Shown piece after piece: positions 1 to 9,160 of a DNA stretch of 64,000 nucleotides; within the stretch, counting starts at the first letter, position 1, and each line of letters starts with the position of its first letter. Location of the stretch: NCBI GenBank assembly GCA_030737875.1, contig JASFAX010000020.1, positions 33,060,688 through 33,124,687 of the forward strand. The letters are read 5' to 3'. Under the pieces are notes generated by a model. It did not search any database, was not told the DNA's origin, and saw only the letters and a program-made list of their open reading frames with translations. Source of the DNA: Allium sativum. Taxonomy: Eukaryota > Streptophyta > Magnoliopsida > Asparagales > Amaryllidaceae. Made by a program: the position numbers and the translations under genes.

Positions 1-116
1 ACTGTTTTATATATGTTCTGTCTTGTAATATTTCTGTGCATGTTTACCTCGATAATGCTTCACCAAACCTAGTGCATTCCCTTTGTGAGTGACCCTAGCC
101 GAGGTGGGGTGTTACA
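1..116 (+). mobile_element. Element B, 3' end of the 5' LTR (rest outside window)
   Basis: The last 116 bp of a + strand LTR. It ends in GGTGTTACA and is followed two bases later by a primer-binding site. The same tail, with small differences, recurs at 17150-17261 (B's own 3' LTR) and at 10180-10293 and 16600-16707 (element A). The 5' start and the left target duplication of B lie outside the window. Confidence 0.9.
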
Positions 117-118
117 TT

Positions 119-130
119 TGGTATCAGAGT
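119..130 (+). other. Primer-binding site of element B (tRNA-iMet type)
   Basis: TGGTATCAGAGT lies two bases after the LTR end. It matches the complement of the 3' end of plant initiator tRNA-Met (TGGTATCAGAGC) except for the last base. Minus-strand DNA synthesis would start here. Confidence 0.85.
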
Positions 131-349
131 AGAAGGTTACCAGACTGGGCAAATGTTTTTAAAACCTTCTGAAAACTATTTGAGAAACTGTTTACAAAGA
201 AGCATTTTTCAAGAAAAGTTTTTTTAAAGGCTATTCCCCAAAAGCCATTAGCACTATGCTTTGTTTCCTTGATTGAACCTCTTTTCCTTTCTTTCCTCCA
301 TCTGTAGTCACAGTAGTTTTAACTGCGACTAATCCTTGTCTAGCTACGT

Positions 350-1295
350 AAGTGTTTCCCCGTGCGATGGAGGAAGTTCTCGAGAGACCTGTTACCGAAG
401 TTATAAGAAGGGATAATAAGAGCAAGGATAAAGGACACGAGCTTAAGAATAAGCAACTTTTTCGTATGGCTTGATCCACAAAGAAAGATAAGGACAAGAT
501 CAGCAAGAGTGCAATTGTATGCTCTCATTTCTAGCGTACCTAAGAGGAATGGTACCATTTCTGTTAAAGGCTTAGCCTTTGTTTTCTATCGTCCCGTCTA
601 GACTTCGTTTTGATCGTCGCATCATTTAAGTCTGCTTCGATAGTTAAGTCTCTGCACCTTAGTAATAACATGGTAGAAGATCCCACTTTTGTCCCAAAAT
701 CTGGTTGGAGAGTCGGTCCATTTATTCATGACTTGTTTGGAATTGAGAGTGTAAATGCCAAGTGTTGAGATTAGAAGCAATGCTTCTATTGTTGAGCTAT
801 GGATGGATTCTAGGGATGAAGTGGTTATCCAGTAAGGGATGCCATTCTCGGTTTTGAAAGGAGGGTAGTTAAACTCTTAACTTGCCTTGGTAATACCCTC
901 GAAGTATCGTGTAACCTTTTGGGTTCTATCATGGTTAGTTACCTAGAATCTCTTGATGCATTTATCGGAAATCTCTGATCCAATCGAGTAACGTTCGCCA
1001 ATAAGACGGATGGTTCATTCCTCTTGAGCATGGGTTATAGGAATCACCCTAGTAAGTGCACGTGGTAACATGGATTGGCATCGGTAAACGAGATCCAGAA
1101 TTCACTAGTGAATTTTGGAGAGCTTGCATGAGTACGCAGATATGGTTAAGCCAAGTATACTAGGGAAAGAATAAGTGAAAGTGGAACGAGAGGCGATAGT
1201 GAAATGAGTTCCAACTCATACCTTGGAAATAGGAATCAAGGAGCTACGAAATCATGAAGTCAAAGGCGGTCAAGGCACAATGGAATTAAGCTCAT
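350..1295 (+). pseudogene. Collapsed gag-pol fossil of element B
   Basis: Read in shifting frames, short peptides follow the order of the intact Gag-Pol of element E: a Gag piece with VLERPV (about 372), a protease-region stretch (about 560-955; ASIVKSLHL corresponds to SSLVESLHL in E, and SYLESLDA to SYLESLDA), the first RT motif (TDGSF...YRN, about 1005-1045), an integrase piece (RDPEFTSEFW, about 1090-1120), and C-terminal pieces (MVKPSILGKE, about 1142). RT core, RNase H and most of integrase are gone, and stops and frameshifts abound. The same skeleton occurs in A and F, so the deletions predate the amplification of this family. Confidence 0.75.
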
Positions 1296-1965
1296 GGAAA
1301 TGCGGCTTAGACGCGCGCATCATGTCTCTTTTAAGAGTATATCTTTGATCCTTGGTTCTCCTGTAGAGCTTGCTTGCATGATATCGCTTGGTGGATATCC
1401 TCTCGGTCATGTTTCTGTTACAAACCCCGTAAGGAGTTTGTCTTGTTTATCTCCTCGATCTTATCTTGGGAACCTTAGATAGAACTCTATGGATGTAAAC
1501 ATGTATTTGAAACATGTTATTATTGATATGGTTGCAAATGCTTGCAAGTGGTTGCTCGTGGATGCGCGAATACACATTAGATACTAGATTGACGCGGTCA
1601 CGTTTCATGTTGCATATGCACGAGTATTTGTACTTGTTTATGGATGAAATTGAATATGTTACCATGTGGATGTTGCATGTGGATGAATGCTTGTGCACAC
1701 ATATAGTGTTTATATGACTAGGACTACTTGCATACATGTTGGATTCATGGCAGTAAACATATTTTGCATTAGAAAGATCATTCAGGCCTGATCATTAGCA
1801 TTAGCTAAGGAGCATACACACACACACATGTTATGCATATGTTCATATGGCATTAGAAATCGTCTAAGGACAATGGTTACCTGTGGATGATGTTTTGAGT
1901 AGATGGATGATGGATAGTAGGATACGTTCTTCCTAACTTGGAGATTTCGGGGACGAAATCCTTTA

Positions 1966-1978
1966 AGTTGGGGGGGAA
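1966..1978 (+). other. Polypurine tract of element B
   Basis: A purine-rich run containing seven consecutive G residues sits directly before the 3' LTR start (TGTGACAACCCGG at 1979). This is the usual plus-strand primer position in LTR retrotransposons. Confidence 0.85.
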
Positions 1979-2243
1979 TGTGACAACCCGGATTTTTACA
2001 ACATGCTAAGACAAGAATCAAGACAGAATTTAATTATAAAATCTGAATCAGGAGAAACGGGTTGCGCCATTGCATTCGTCTCAGAAAAATACGCGAAATA
2101 GAGTCCGAGTTTTCGAAAATCGGAGTCCGTATGACCAAATTATTGCCCGTCAAAGTTTTCAGAAAAATTCAAGTCCAAAAACAGTTCGAAATTCAAATCT
2201 GGAGCCAAACGAACTGGGCGGAAAATTCCCGCCCAAGCCCCAG

Positions 2244-2318
2244 GTCGACTGGGGTGTCGACTGGGGAGTCGACACGCCCAGGGGGCAGGTCGACTGCCCA
2301 GTCGACACGGGTGTCGAC
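2244..2318. promoter_or_regulatory. GTCGAC palindrome array in U3 of B (six sites)
   Basis: GTCGAC starts at 2244, 2256, 2268, 2289, 2301 and 2313: intervals 12, 12, 21, 12, 12. The block is GC-rich in otherwise AT-rich DNA and ends 135 bp before the TATA box. The same intervals recur in element A with different bases between sites. A binding array for a dimeric protein, or a folded DNA element, is possible; neither is shown. Confidence 0.75.
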
Positions 2319-2452
2319 CTGGGTGGTCCGACCACTTGGGCCTGGGTGCACCTGACTTGTTCCTCAAGACATGTTTTATGGACCTGTGACGGATTTTAAA
2401 GGCTCAGATCTATCCTAGGGTTTATCCTATGGCCTAAACTACTCCTAATCAC

Positions 2453-2460
2453 TATAAAAA
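2453..2460 (+). promoter_or_regulatory. TATA box of the B LTR promoter
   Basis: TATAAAAA lies about 475 bp into the LTR, followed by a CCTAGG/CCTAACC-rich start region like that of the other elements. It corresponds in position to 6307 in A and marks the probable U3/R border. Confidence 0.7.
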
Positions 2461-2984
2461 CACCCTAGGACCTAACCTAAATCACTAAAAATCATTCTAG
2501 CAACTAAGTGCTGCCAAAATCTATCTTGATCATGGCCTCCATCTCTAACTCCCAGGGCTTATGCATTCAAATCGGATTCAAATCAAAAGGTGCAAGCTTT
2601 CTACACCAAATCGAGGAGGGATCAACGTTGCTACGCAAGTTTCATGACGATTCTTCAATAAAGGAGCCACGTTTCTTCGTCAAGATGATGCATGATCCTT
2701 CCCTAAGCCTCGCTAGGTAAGTTCTAGCTACTTGTAGATTCTAACGGTGGTTCTAATGTGACATGGAATAAAGTGCGATGAAACATAAGTATGCTAGCCT
2801 ATGTGAACCTAACTTTGCCCCTTTTCTATGATCTATGACCTTGGGCTAAGTTTTAGCGACATAATCATGCCACTCATGTTATGTTTAACCTAGTTTATCT
2901 TGCAAGTTTGAATCTTTATCTATGGAATGTTAGCATGAACCTTTGGGAACCATTTGACTTGAGAAACATTGGAAAAGACTTGAC

Positions 2985-3195
2985 TTTGGGGCTTATGCAT
3001 GTAAATGAACACAAGCCCCTTATGTTATCATGCATGTTTGTGGCCAAATCCCTTATGATACTATGCATGTTTGAGGCCAAAAACCCCTTATGATGCTATG
3101 CATATTTTGATGCCAAACCCCTTATGATACCATGCATGTTTGTGGCCAATCCCTTTTTGGCATCATGCATGTTTTGAGGCCAATATGTAGCATAG
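2985..3195 (+). repeat. Tandem repeats of about 35 bp with CATGCATG and GGCCAA (B LTR)
   Basis: About six degenerate units, each with ATGCATGTTT, then GGCCAA and CCCTTATGAT. The same block, with more units, lies in A at 6845-7110 and 13260-13525. It lies in the part of the LTR predicted to be transcribed. Confidence 0.75.
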
Positions 3196-3430
3196 TATCC
3201 TTACTATGTTGACTCGCTTTTACTTGGGTTGGAAACACGATTTGGGGTAGGTTAGACGAGTGTGATTATGACATGATAATTTGACATGGGATTTCATGAA
3301 AATATGACACTCATGATACACCTAAATGTGGACATGACATGTGGGGAAAACATGGGACTTGAAACTAGACACGTAGGGGTTGTAAGTGTAATATGACACT
3401 AGACCAAACATGAAAGTGGCTAACTCGAGG

Positions 3431-3610
3431 TTGGGTTGAGTTTGTAGCATAAATCTACCCGGACCCGCCCGGCTTAACTAGTGGCTACAAACAATAGGAC
3501 CCAATGTGAGTAGTTGGTCATATAGAACTTAAGACCCGAGGTTAGACTAGGTTGTGGTGTAAAGCTACCCGGACCCGCCCGGCTTAACTAGTAACCACAA
3601 CAAAGTCTAA
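3431..3610 (+). repeat. Twin covarying hairpins of the B LTR
   Basis: Copy 1 (3431-3504): outer stem TTGGGT/ACCCAA, inner stem TTTGTAGC/GCTACAAA, then CTA/TAG and CCGG/CCGG near the loop. Copy 2 (3542-3610): TTAGACT/AGTCTAA, GTTGTGGT/ACCACAAC, with the same apical part. The stems differ between copies but pairing is kept. The pair is present in every A, D, E and F LTR examined. Confidence 0.7.
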
Positions 3611-3649
3611 TGTGAGAGGTTGGGGTGCATTAATCTAAGTAATGCCACA

Positions 3650-4460
3650 TGAAAAGGTTAAGTAATTTTGACTAATGACACTTAACCGATATGACATGAA
3701 TGGGTAGGTTAAGTGGAACCGGACTTGATTTCTTAATGACACTTAACCATATAAGACAATTAGGGGATGGGGTTAAGTAATTTACACTTAACTAATCCGA
3801 CTTGGTAATTAGATAGGGTTAAGTAACTTAGACTTAACTAATCTAAACACGGTAATTAGACGGGGTTAAGTAACTTAGACTTAACTAATCTAAACATGGT
3901 AATTAGATGGGGTTAAGTAACCTACACTTAACTAATCTAAACACGGTAATTCGATGGGGTTAAGTTAAACACTTAACCAATCTAAACTTGGTAATTCAAT
4001 GAGGTTAAGTAAACAATACTTAACCGACTTAACATGATAATTTAATGGGGTTAAGTAACTTATACTTAACCAATTATAAATGATGATTTGTTGAGGTTAA
4101 GTAACCTATACTTAACAAATCTAATATGCGGACCTGATAGAGTTAAGTCACAAGACCTTTTAAATATACTTAACCATTGTAATACAATTAGTGGATGGGG
4201 TTAAGCTAACCCATACTTAACCAATCCGACTCGATAATCTGATGGGATTAAGATAATCTATGCTTAATCAATCTAACACGACAATCTGATAGGGTTAAGA
4301 CAAACAAATACTTAACCAATTTGACTTGATAGGGTTATGTCATGAGCTTCTTGGTATACTTAACCAACTTGTAGGGCTAAGCCTTGAACTTAAATACTTA
4401 GCCAATCTTGATATGATTCGTAGGTGGGTTAAGTCATGAATTTGAATGACAACACTTAAC
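3650..4460 (+). repeat. Array of GGTTAAGT...ACTTAACC units (B LTR)
   Basis: About 18 degenerate units of 40-50 bp. Each begins with GGTTAAGT and carries its inverse ACTTAAC(C) 5-15 bases later, then a spacer such as AATCTAAACACGGTAATT. Every unit can fold back on itself. Homologous arrays are at 7655-8430 and 14070-14845 (A) and, inverted, at 32500-33300 and 39090-39900 (F). Confidence 0.8.
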
Positions 4461-5824
4461 CCATTAGATAAAACCCTAGCTCAGGGGACTAGGTTGAAAA
4501 TCGTAGTTAACAAGGATAGCGGGAAGAGAAGCTAAGTGGTAAACCTTAGTTAAGGATAACTAAGTGATAATTCTTAGTCAAGGAAATTGGACCAGTTCAC
4601 AGACAGATAAGTAACCTGATACGGTAAGTCATTGCTTAAACAAATACACAAGGCGGAGCAATATCCGATCTAGATAAAGGCTCCAACGAACCGGGTAACG
4701 AAGCGGAAGCTTCGGGGGACGTGAGGATACTCTTGGTATCCCTCTGTGAGGTTGCAGATGATCCGCCTGGGCTCACAAGAGGTTAAGGTCTGCGGTAAAA
4801 GAACCAAGAGTATGCCTTGATTGCCAAGAGAGTGACCTAAAGACTGGGATGGATTAGCGTGGAGTCGACGATTCATGTTTTTGCCCTGGATAGCGTGTCG
4901 TCGACTACCTACCATCTTTAGTCAATCGTGTACGAACGGAAAGGCAGAGAACTCCCAACAGACCATGTTCTTGCTATCGAGTCATGGGTGAGGTTGGCCA
5001 ATAGGAAAGTGGGGGCATAGTGGGGCCGGGATGTTGTTCTTATACATGATTTTTCTTGGGTTGCCTTTTAGTAGTTGAGGGAGGGGTCACGTGGGACCAT
5101 AGCCACAGATACAAAAGCATACCTTGATATCTGCATCAGCAGACGACTTAGAGCTCCCGACCGAGTTCCGTATTTCTCGATTTGCCCTGGCACGGAACTC
5201 GGATGGCACATTGAGATACATGTGCGTCTAGACATGGAAAACGATTCATGATACATACGTGGGATAAAGGGCGTGGTTGACAGGTGGCATAATCCCTAGT
5301 GGCCCTAGGCGGCTTGAACCCAAACCGAGACACGGAAACGTTCATTAGGTAGCACAATCCCTAGTGGTCCTAGGTGGCATAAATCATAAGCGAGCACGCG
5401 ATAGTTCATGGTAAGAAAACATAACCAGATCAAGGGTAGCAGTCCAAAACAACATCAAGGATAAAATGGTACTACGTTGAGGTGGTATGGATTTACATGG
5501 GAAAGCCCGTACGGCCTACGGCAAAGGACTGAACTTATACATGGAAAGAAACATACGAGTTGGGAAAACCTACATATGCTATATATTAGGTTGACATGGA
5601 CCATTCATGACATTTGGCAAGGGACACTCACAGTTAATACATGACGCGGGTTAGGATACTAGTACGAGAGGTGCAGAGCAAATATACATGTTAGAACCAT
5701 GAGAAATATACTTGATAGTAACCTCGGGATGTCATACATGATAGATACCTTGGGATAGTATACTTGATAAAGACCTGACGATGTGATACCTTGACTTATC
5801 TTGACACCGTAGTTTATCATGATA

Positions 5825-5829
5825 CCTTA
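5825..5829. repeat. Left target-site duplication of element A (CCTTA)
   Basis: CCTTA directly before the A 5' LTR matches CCTTA at 16708-16712 directly after the A 3' LTR. Five base pairs is the usual duplication for Ty3/gypsy integrases. Confidence 0.95.
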
Positions 5830-6089
5830 TGTAACAACCCGTATTTTTCGATAACACGTTAAATCAAGAATCAAGACAGAATTAAATTATAAATTCTGAA
5901 TCAAGTGAAACGGTCTATGCCATTGCGTTCGTCTCGGAAAAATACGCGAAATTGAGTCCGAGTTTTCGAGAATCGGAGTCCGTATGACCCGTTAAAGGCC
6001 CAAAGAAGATTTCTGGGAATTTGAATTTCGGAAAACAGTTTTGGGAATCAGATCTGGGGCTAGGCGGGAAGTTTCCCCGCCTAGGCCAT

Positions 6090-6164
6090 GTCGACAGGGC
6101 TGTCGACAGGCCTGTCGACTTGGGCCCAGACCAAGTCGACAGCCCTGTCGACTTGCCTGTCGAC
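6090..6164. promoter_or_regulatory. GTCGAC palindrome array in U3 of A 5' LTR
   Basis: Sites start at 6090, 6102, 6114, 6135, 6147 and 6159, with intervals 12, 12, 21, 12, 12, as in B. The 18-bp segments 6090-6107 and 6135-6152 are exact inverted complements of each other, so the block can also form a long hairpin. It ends 143 bp upstream of the TATA box. Confidence 0.8.
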
Positions 6165-6306
6165 AGGGGGTGGCCGGGGCAAGTTGCCTGGCGCACCTGT
6201 TTGGCTCACCTGGTCTTGTTCTTGGGCTGATTCTGGAAACTTCCGAGATCTGATGGTCCTAATCTATCCTAGGGTTAATCTAAGGGCCTAAAACTATCCT
6301 AATCTC

Positions 6307-6314
6307 TATAAAAA
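6307..6314 (+). promoter_or_regulatory. TATA box of A 5' LTR
   Basis: TATAAAAA followed by GACCCTAAACC and further CCTAA motifs, which resemble plant telo-box leader elements. Probable start of the element transcript a few tens of bases downstream. Confidence 0.75.
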
Positions 6315-6844
6315 GACCCTAAACCTAACCTAAATCCCTAAAAATCAAACCTAGCAACTAAATGCTGCCAAAATCAATTTTGATCATGGCCTCCATCTCA
6401 AATCCCTAGAGCCTATGCATCCAAATCAAGTTCAAATCAAAGGGTGCAAGCTTGCTACACCAAATCAAGGCCAAACCAACATTGCTATGCGAGTTCCATG
6501 ACGATTCTTCTACAAAGGAGGCACCTTTCTTAGCCAAGATGATTCATGCTCCTTTCCCTAGGCCTAACTATGTAAGTTCTAGCTACTTTTAGATGGAAAC
6601 GGTAGTTTTGATAATGACATGGGATAAAATGAGGCTAAACATGATTATGCGAACCTATATGAACCTTACCTTGCCTCTTGTGTTCATGTTTATGATTTTA
6701 GGCCATGTGAGTGACTTAATCATGCCTCTCATGCTATGCATAACCTAGTTTAACTTGCAAGTTTGGATCTTTATGCATGAAATGCTAGCATGAACCTTTA
6801 GGAACCACTTTACTTGTGAAACATTGGCTAAGGCAAGATTTTGT

Positions 6845-7110
6845 GGCTTATGCATGTTTATGAACCCAAACCCCTTATGCTAACATGCAAGTTTGTGGCC
6901 AAATCCTTTATGAGATTATGCATGCTCGTGGCCAATCCCCTCTTTTAAGTTGTGCATGTTTATGGCCAAATCCCTTTTGATAATATGCATGTTTGTGGCC
7001 AAATTACCTTATGACACTATGCATGTTTATGGCCAATCCCTTTATGATGTTATGCATGTGGAAGCCAAGCCCTTTTTGGCATCATGCATGTTTTGAGACC
7101 AATATGTGAC
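6845..7110 (+). repeat. CATGCATG/GGCCAA tandem repeats (A 5' LTR)
   Basis: About seven degenerate units of 33-38 bp built on ATGCATGTTT(A/G)TGGCCAA and CCCTT(A/T)TGA. The counterpart in the 3' LTR is at 13260-13525. Confidence 0.75.
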
Positions 7111-7292
7111 ATAGTATCCTTACTATGTTGACTCGCTTTGCTTGCGTTGGGAAAACACGATTTTGGGTAGTTAGATAAACATGAACATGTCGCAAAATCT
7201 TAACTTGAATATGACATGTGTTTATACTTGAAAATATGACTTGAAAGATAACATGGAAGATGACATGTAAGTATGCATAAAAACATGAGCTT

Positions 7293-7355
7293 GGGAATTT
7301 ACCTATTAAGTTAGGTCTACCCTTTGGGAATTTACCTATTAAGTTAGGTCTACCC
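7293..7355 (+). repeat. Duplicated 30-bp motif GGGAATTTACC...GGTCTACCC
   Basis: Two identical 30-bp copies (7293-7322, 7326-7355) separated by three bases; each has GGG/CCC ends and an ACCT/AGGT inner pair. The same motif occurs in reverse orientation in F (33591, 33624, 40181, 40214) and E (44956, 44989 and copies), that is, in the same sense relative to the element. It is absent from B. Confidence 0.8.
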
Positions 7356-7429
7356 AAATGCTTGAAAAACTTGTAACATGTTTTGGAAACATGATGAACT
7401 TAGATAATATGAGTGTGGCCAACTCGAGG

Positions 7430-7611
7430 TTGGGTTGAGTTGCAACGTAAAACTACCCGGAACCGACTGGCCTAACTAGTAGTTGCAAACAATAGGACCC
7501 AATGTGAGAAGTTGGTCATGTCGCGCTTAAGACCCGAGGTTAGACTAGGTTGTGGTGTAAATCTACCCGGACCCGCCCGACTTAACTAGTAACCACAACA
7601 AGTTCTAATGT
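7430..7611 (+). repeat. Twin covarying hairpins of A 5' LTR
   Basis: Copy 1: TTGGGT/ACCCAA and TTGCAAC/GTTGCAA (B has TTTGTAGC/GCTACAAA here). Copy 2 (7540-7611): TTAGACT and TTGTGGT/ACCACAA. The 5' LTR has AGTTCTAA in the outer right arm where the 3' LTR keeps GGTCTAA, a probable post-insertion mutation. Confidence 0.7.
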
Positions 7612-7654
7612 GAGAGGTTAAGAGTGCATTAATTAAATTAATGCCACATGATAA

Positions 7655-8430
7655 GGTTAAGTAAATTTGACTAATGACACTTAACCGATATGACACGAAT
7701 GGGTAGGTTAAGTGGGACCGGGCTTGATTTCCTTAATGACACTTAACCGTGCAAGATGATTAGGAGATGGGGTTAAGTAATTTACACTTAACTAATCCGA
7801 CTGGGTAATTAGATGAGGTTAAGTAATTAAGACTTAACTAACCTAACCACGGTAATTAGATGGGGTTAAGTAATCCACACTTAACTAATCTAAACACGGT
7901 AATTCGACGGGGTTAAGTTAAACACTTAACCAATTTAAACTTGGTAGTTCAATGAGGTTAAGTAACCAATACTTAACCAACTTAACGTGATAATTTAATG
8001 GGGTTAAGCAACTTATACTTAACCAATTATACATGAAGATTTGATGTGGTTAAGTGACCTAAACTTAACCAATCTAACTCGTTAATTTGATGTGCTTAAG
8101 TGAACTAAACTTAACCAATCTAACTCGTTAATTTGATGAGGTTAAGTTAATCTATACTTAACCAATCTAACGTGAAAACATGATAAGGCTAAGTCACGAA
8201 TCACTTGAATACGCTTGACCGATTTGACTCGGTAATTTGACAAGGTCAAGTTAATTTATATAATTAACCAATCTAAAATGATAATTAGACGAGGTTAAGT
8301 TATGGATTGCTTAATATAATTAGCCAACTTGACACATGGTTTGTAGGGTTAAGTCTTGGACTTGGATACTTAGCCAATTTTGACATGGTTTGTAGACGGG
8401 CTAAGTAATGGACTTAAGTGACACTTAACC
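7655..8430 (+). repeat. Array of GGTTAAGT...ACTTAACC units (A 5' LTR)
   Basis: About 17 degenerate fold-back units of 40-55 bp in the same order as in B. Counterpart in the 3' LTR at 14070-14845. Confidence 0.8.
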
Positions 8431-8699
8431 CCTTAGATAAACCCTAATTCGGAGGATTGGGTAAATAACCATAGTTAACAAGGATTATGGAAATAAGGCT
8501 AAGTGGTAAACCTTAGTTAAGGGAAACTAAGTAATAATTCTTAGTCAAGGAAATTTGGACCATTTCTTAGATAGATCAGTAACCCGATACGTTAGGTCAA
8601 CGTTTAAGTATGCGTGTAGGAGCAGGCTATCTGATTTAGATAAAGGCTCCAACGAACTGGGTAACGAAGCAGCGGCTTCGGGGAACGTGAGGATATTCT

Positions 8700-9160
8700 T
8701 GGGATCCCTCTGTGAGCTGCCAGGTCATTATACTAGGCTCACGAGAGGTTGAGGTCTGCGGTAGAAGAACCAAGAATATGCCTTGGTTGCTATGCGAGCG
8801 ACCTAAAGACAGGGGTGGATAGCAGTGAGTCGGCGAATACATAAGGTGCCCGAGATAGCAAGTTCGTCGATCATCTACCATCTTGAGTCAAGCGTGTACG
8901 TACGGAAAGGCAGGGGACACCCAACAGACCATGATTTGCTATCTAATTATGGGTGAGGTAGGCCGTAGGATGTGGGCTGGCCGGAGTGTAGTTCTCATGC
9001 AAGATTTTCTCTTGTGTTGCCTTTCACTAGTTGAGGGAGGGGTCTCGTGGGACCATAGCCACGTGTAGAAAAGCAGACCTTAGTATCTGCATCGGCAGAT
9101 AAATCTAAAGCTCCCGACCGAGTCCTGTATTTCTTGGTTTGCCCTGTGACAGGACTCGGA
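8700..9160 (+). other. Structured module of consecutive short hairpins (A 5' LTR)
   Basis: Several perfect or near-perfect inverted repeats follow one another: CCTCTGTGAGC/GCTCACGAGAGG (about 8702-8745), AACCAAG/CTTGGTT (about 8768-8788), TATCTGC-ATCG-GCAGATA (9084-9101), and CCGAGTCCTGT/ACAGGACTCGG (9118-9159). In B the last one is CCGAGTTCCGT/ACGGAACTCGG (5161-5202): both arms changed together. This suggests selection for folding, as RNA or as DNA. No known RNA family was recognised. Confidence 0.6.

Larger units (their letters stand above)
117..1978 (+). mobile_element. Internal region of non-autonomous element B
   Basis: A 1.86-kb internal domain between the B LTRs with no long ORF. It holds a collapsed gag-pol fossil (about 350-1295), then about 670 bp of noncoding sequence that aligns with the 3' noncoding region of A, F and E, including a short CA run at 1812-1826 and a box ending at about 1959 (GATTTCGGGGACGAAATC) that precedes the PPT in all four elements. 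Because it lacks enzymes, B could only have moved with proteins supplied in trans. Confidence 0.85.
1979..5829 (+). mobile_element. Element B 3' LTR, part 1 (interrupted by element A)
   Basis: The first 3851 bp of the B 3' LTR. It resumes at 16713 after element A and ends at 17261, giving an LTR of about 4.40 kb. In order it holds the conserved start block with TTTTCGAAAA (2113-2135), a GTCGAC array (2244-2318), a TATA box (2453), CATGCATG/GGCCAA tandem repeats (about 2990-3190), twin hairpins (about 3430-3612), a GGTTAAGT repeat array (3650-4460), and a hairpin module (4740-5202). It is visibly more diverged from A than the two A LTRs are from each other. There is no coding potential beyond chance ORFs. 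Confidence 0.9.

Noticed and set aside
3650..4460. Regularly spaced repeats resembling a CRISPR array
   Set aside because: Repeats are degenerate, spacers are related to each other, they lie within LTRs duplicated at several sites, and the DNA is from a plant.
7430..7611. Twin hairpins as hammerhead ribozymes, as in plant retrozymes
   Set aside because: No CUGANGA and GAAA core arrangement was found in either orientation.
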